Position numbers and translations under genes: made by a program. Positions 5,291 through 5,377 of a stretch of DNA of 5,377 nt are shown here, piece by piece. Source of the DNA: Chloroflexota bacterium. GTDB taxonomy: Bacteria; Chloroflexota; UBA6077; JACCZL01. Location: contig JACCZL010000764.1 of the NCBI GenBank assembly GCA_013695975.1, forward strand, positions 1 to 5,377. The letters are read 5' to 3'. How positions within the stretch are numbered: position 1 is the first letter of the stretch; each line of letters opens with the position of its first letter. A model generated the notes under the pieces. The model was not told the DNA's origin and searched no databases. It saw nothing but the letters and a program-made list of their open reading frames with translations.

Positions 5291-5318
5291 AAGTTAGGCT
5301 CCGCAGGGGGTGTGTCAA
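5291..5318 (-). promoter_or_regulatory. Sigma-70-type promoter candidate for the aldo/keto reductase
   Basis: On the minus strand TTGACA (5318 to 5313) is a perfect -35 consensus, followed after 16 nt by TAACTT (5296 to 5291), which keeps the first, second and last bases of TATAAT. Initiation near 5284 would give a leader of about 85 nt containing the two inverted-repeat segments and the AGGAG site. The -10 match is modest, so this is a good but unproven promoter. Confidence 0.5.
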
Positions 5319-5377
5319 AGGGGGGACGTTGTCGTTCACGGCACTTGCGGCGGCGTTTGACGATGCCGAGGTCGGGT

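Noticed and set aside
5329..5377. Possible start of a divergent plus-strand gene (TTG at 5329, reading LSFTALAAAFDDAEVG)
   Set aside because: Only 16 codons before the window ends, a TTG start and a G-run instead of a clear binding site; cannot be told from chance.

Overview
This is a GC-rich bacterial segment in which every supportable gene lies on the minus strand. Gene order in the direction of transcription is: aldo/keto reductase (5199 to 4204), a possible 28-codon micro-ORF (4193 to 4107), a frameshifted small gene 'A' (4012 to 3627), a small gene 'B' with an in-frame TGA (3581 to 3330), hypothetical gene 'C' (3025 to 2681), hypothetical gene 'D' (2596 to 2330) and a RecQ-family helicase (2235 to 31). 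The high GC content, the GTG starts, and small proteins that resemble (from memory only) hypothetical proteins of Chloroflexota such as Thermomicrobia/Sphaerobacter relatives suggest a terrestrial Chloroflexota bacterium. This is an inference without a database search.

Right end (4204-5377): an intact aldo/keto reductase with a full catalytic tetrad. It sits behind a plausible sigma-70 promoter (perfect -35) and a leader of about 90 nt. The leader holds a perfect 10-bp hairpin and an upstream segment that can instead pair with one arm of that hairpin over 14 bp.

Middle (3330-4203): a degraded patch. Two adjacent small genes each carry one disabling lesion. In A a one-base frameshift separates two protein-like halves. 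In B a TGA at codon 21 interrupts an otherwise complete 83-residue reading frame that has a strong ribosome binding site and a WEF...GWQLV...FFQR pattern like small DUF4177-type proteins. Neither gene would be seen as one continuous reading frame by ordinary ORF calling.

Left half (31-3078): two intact small genes of unknown function (C and D) and a long RecQ with helicase core, an extra probable winged-helix insert, a zinc site, the RQC winged helix and a C-terminal HRDC domain. Several hairpins lie at gene boundaries. Palindromes at the two ends of the window share the same 11-nt arm in opposite orientation, so they probably belong to one dispersed palindromic repeat family; one copy supplies the RecQ stop codon.

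No common pathway links these genes. RecQ acts in DNA recombination and repair, the reductase is a metabolic or detoxifying enzyme, and the rest are unknown. I see no CRISPR array, tRNA, rRNA or transposase. The most notable content is the damaged gene pair and the palindromes, not a clear new system.
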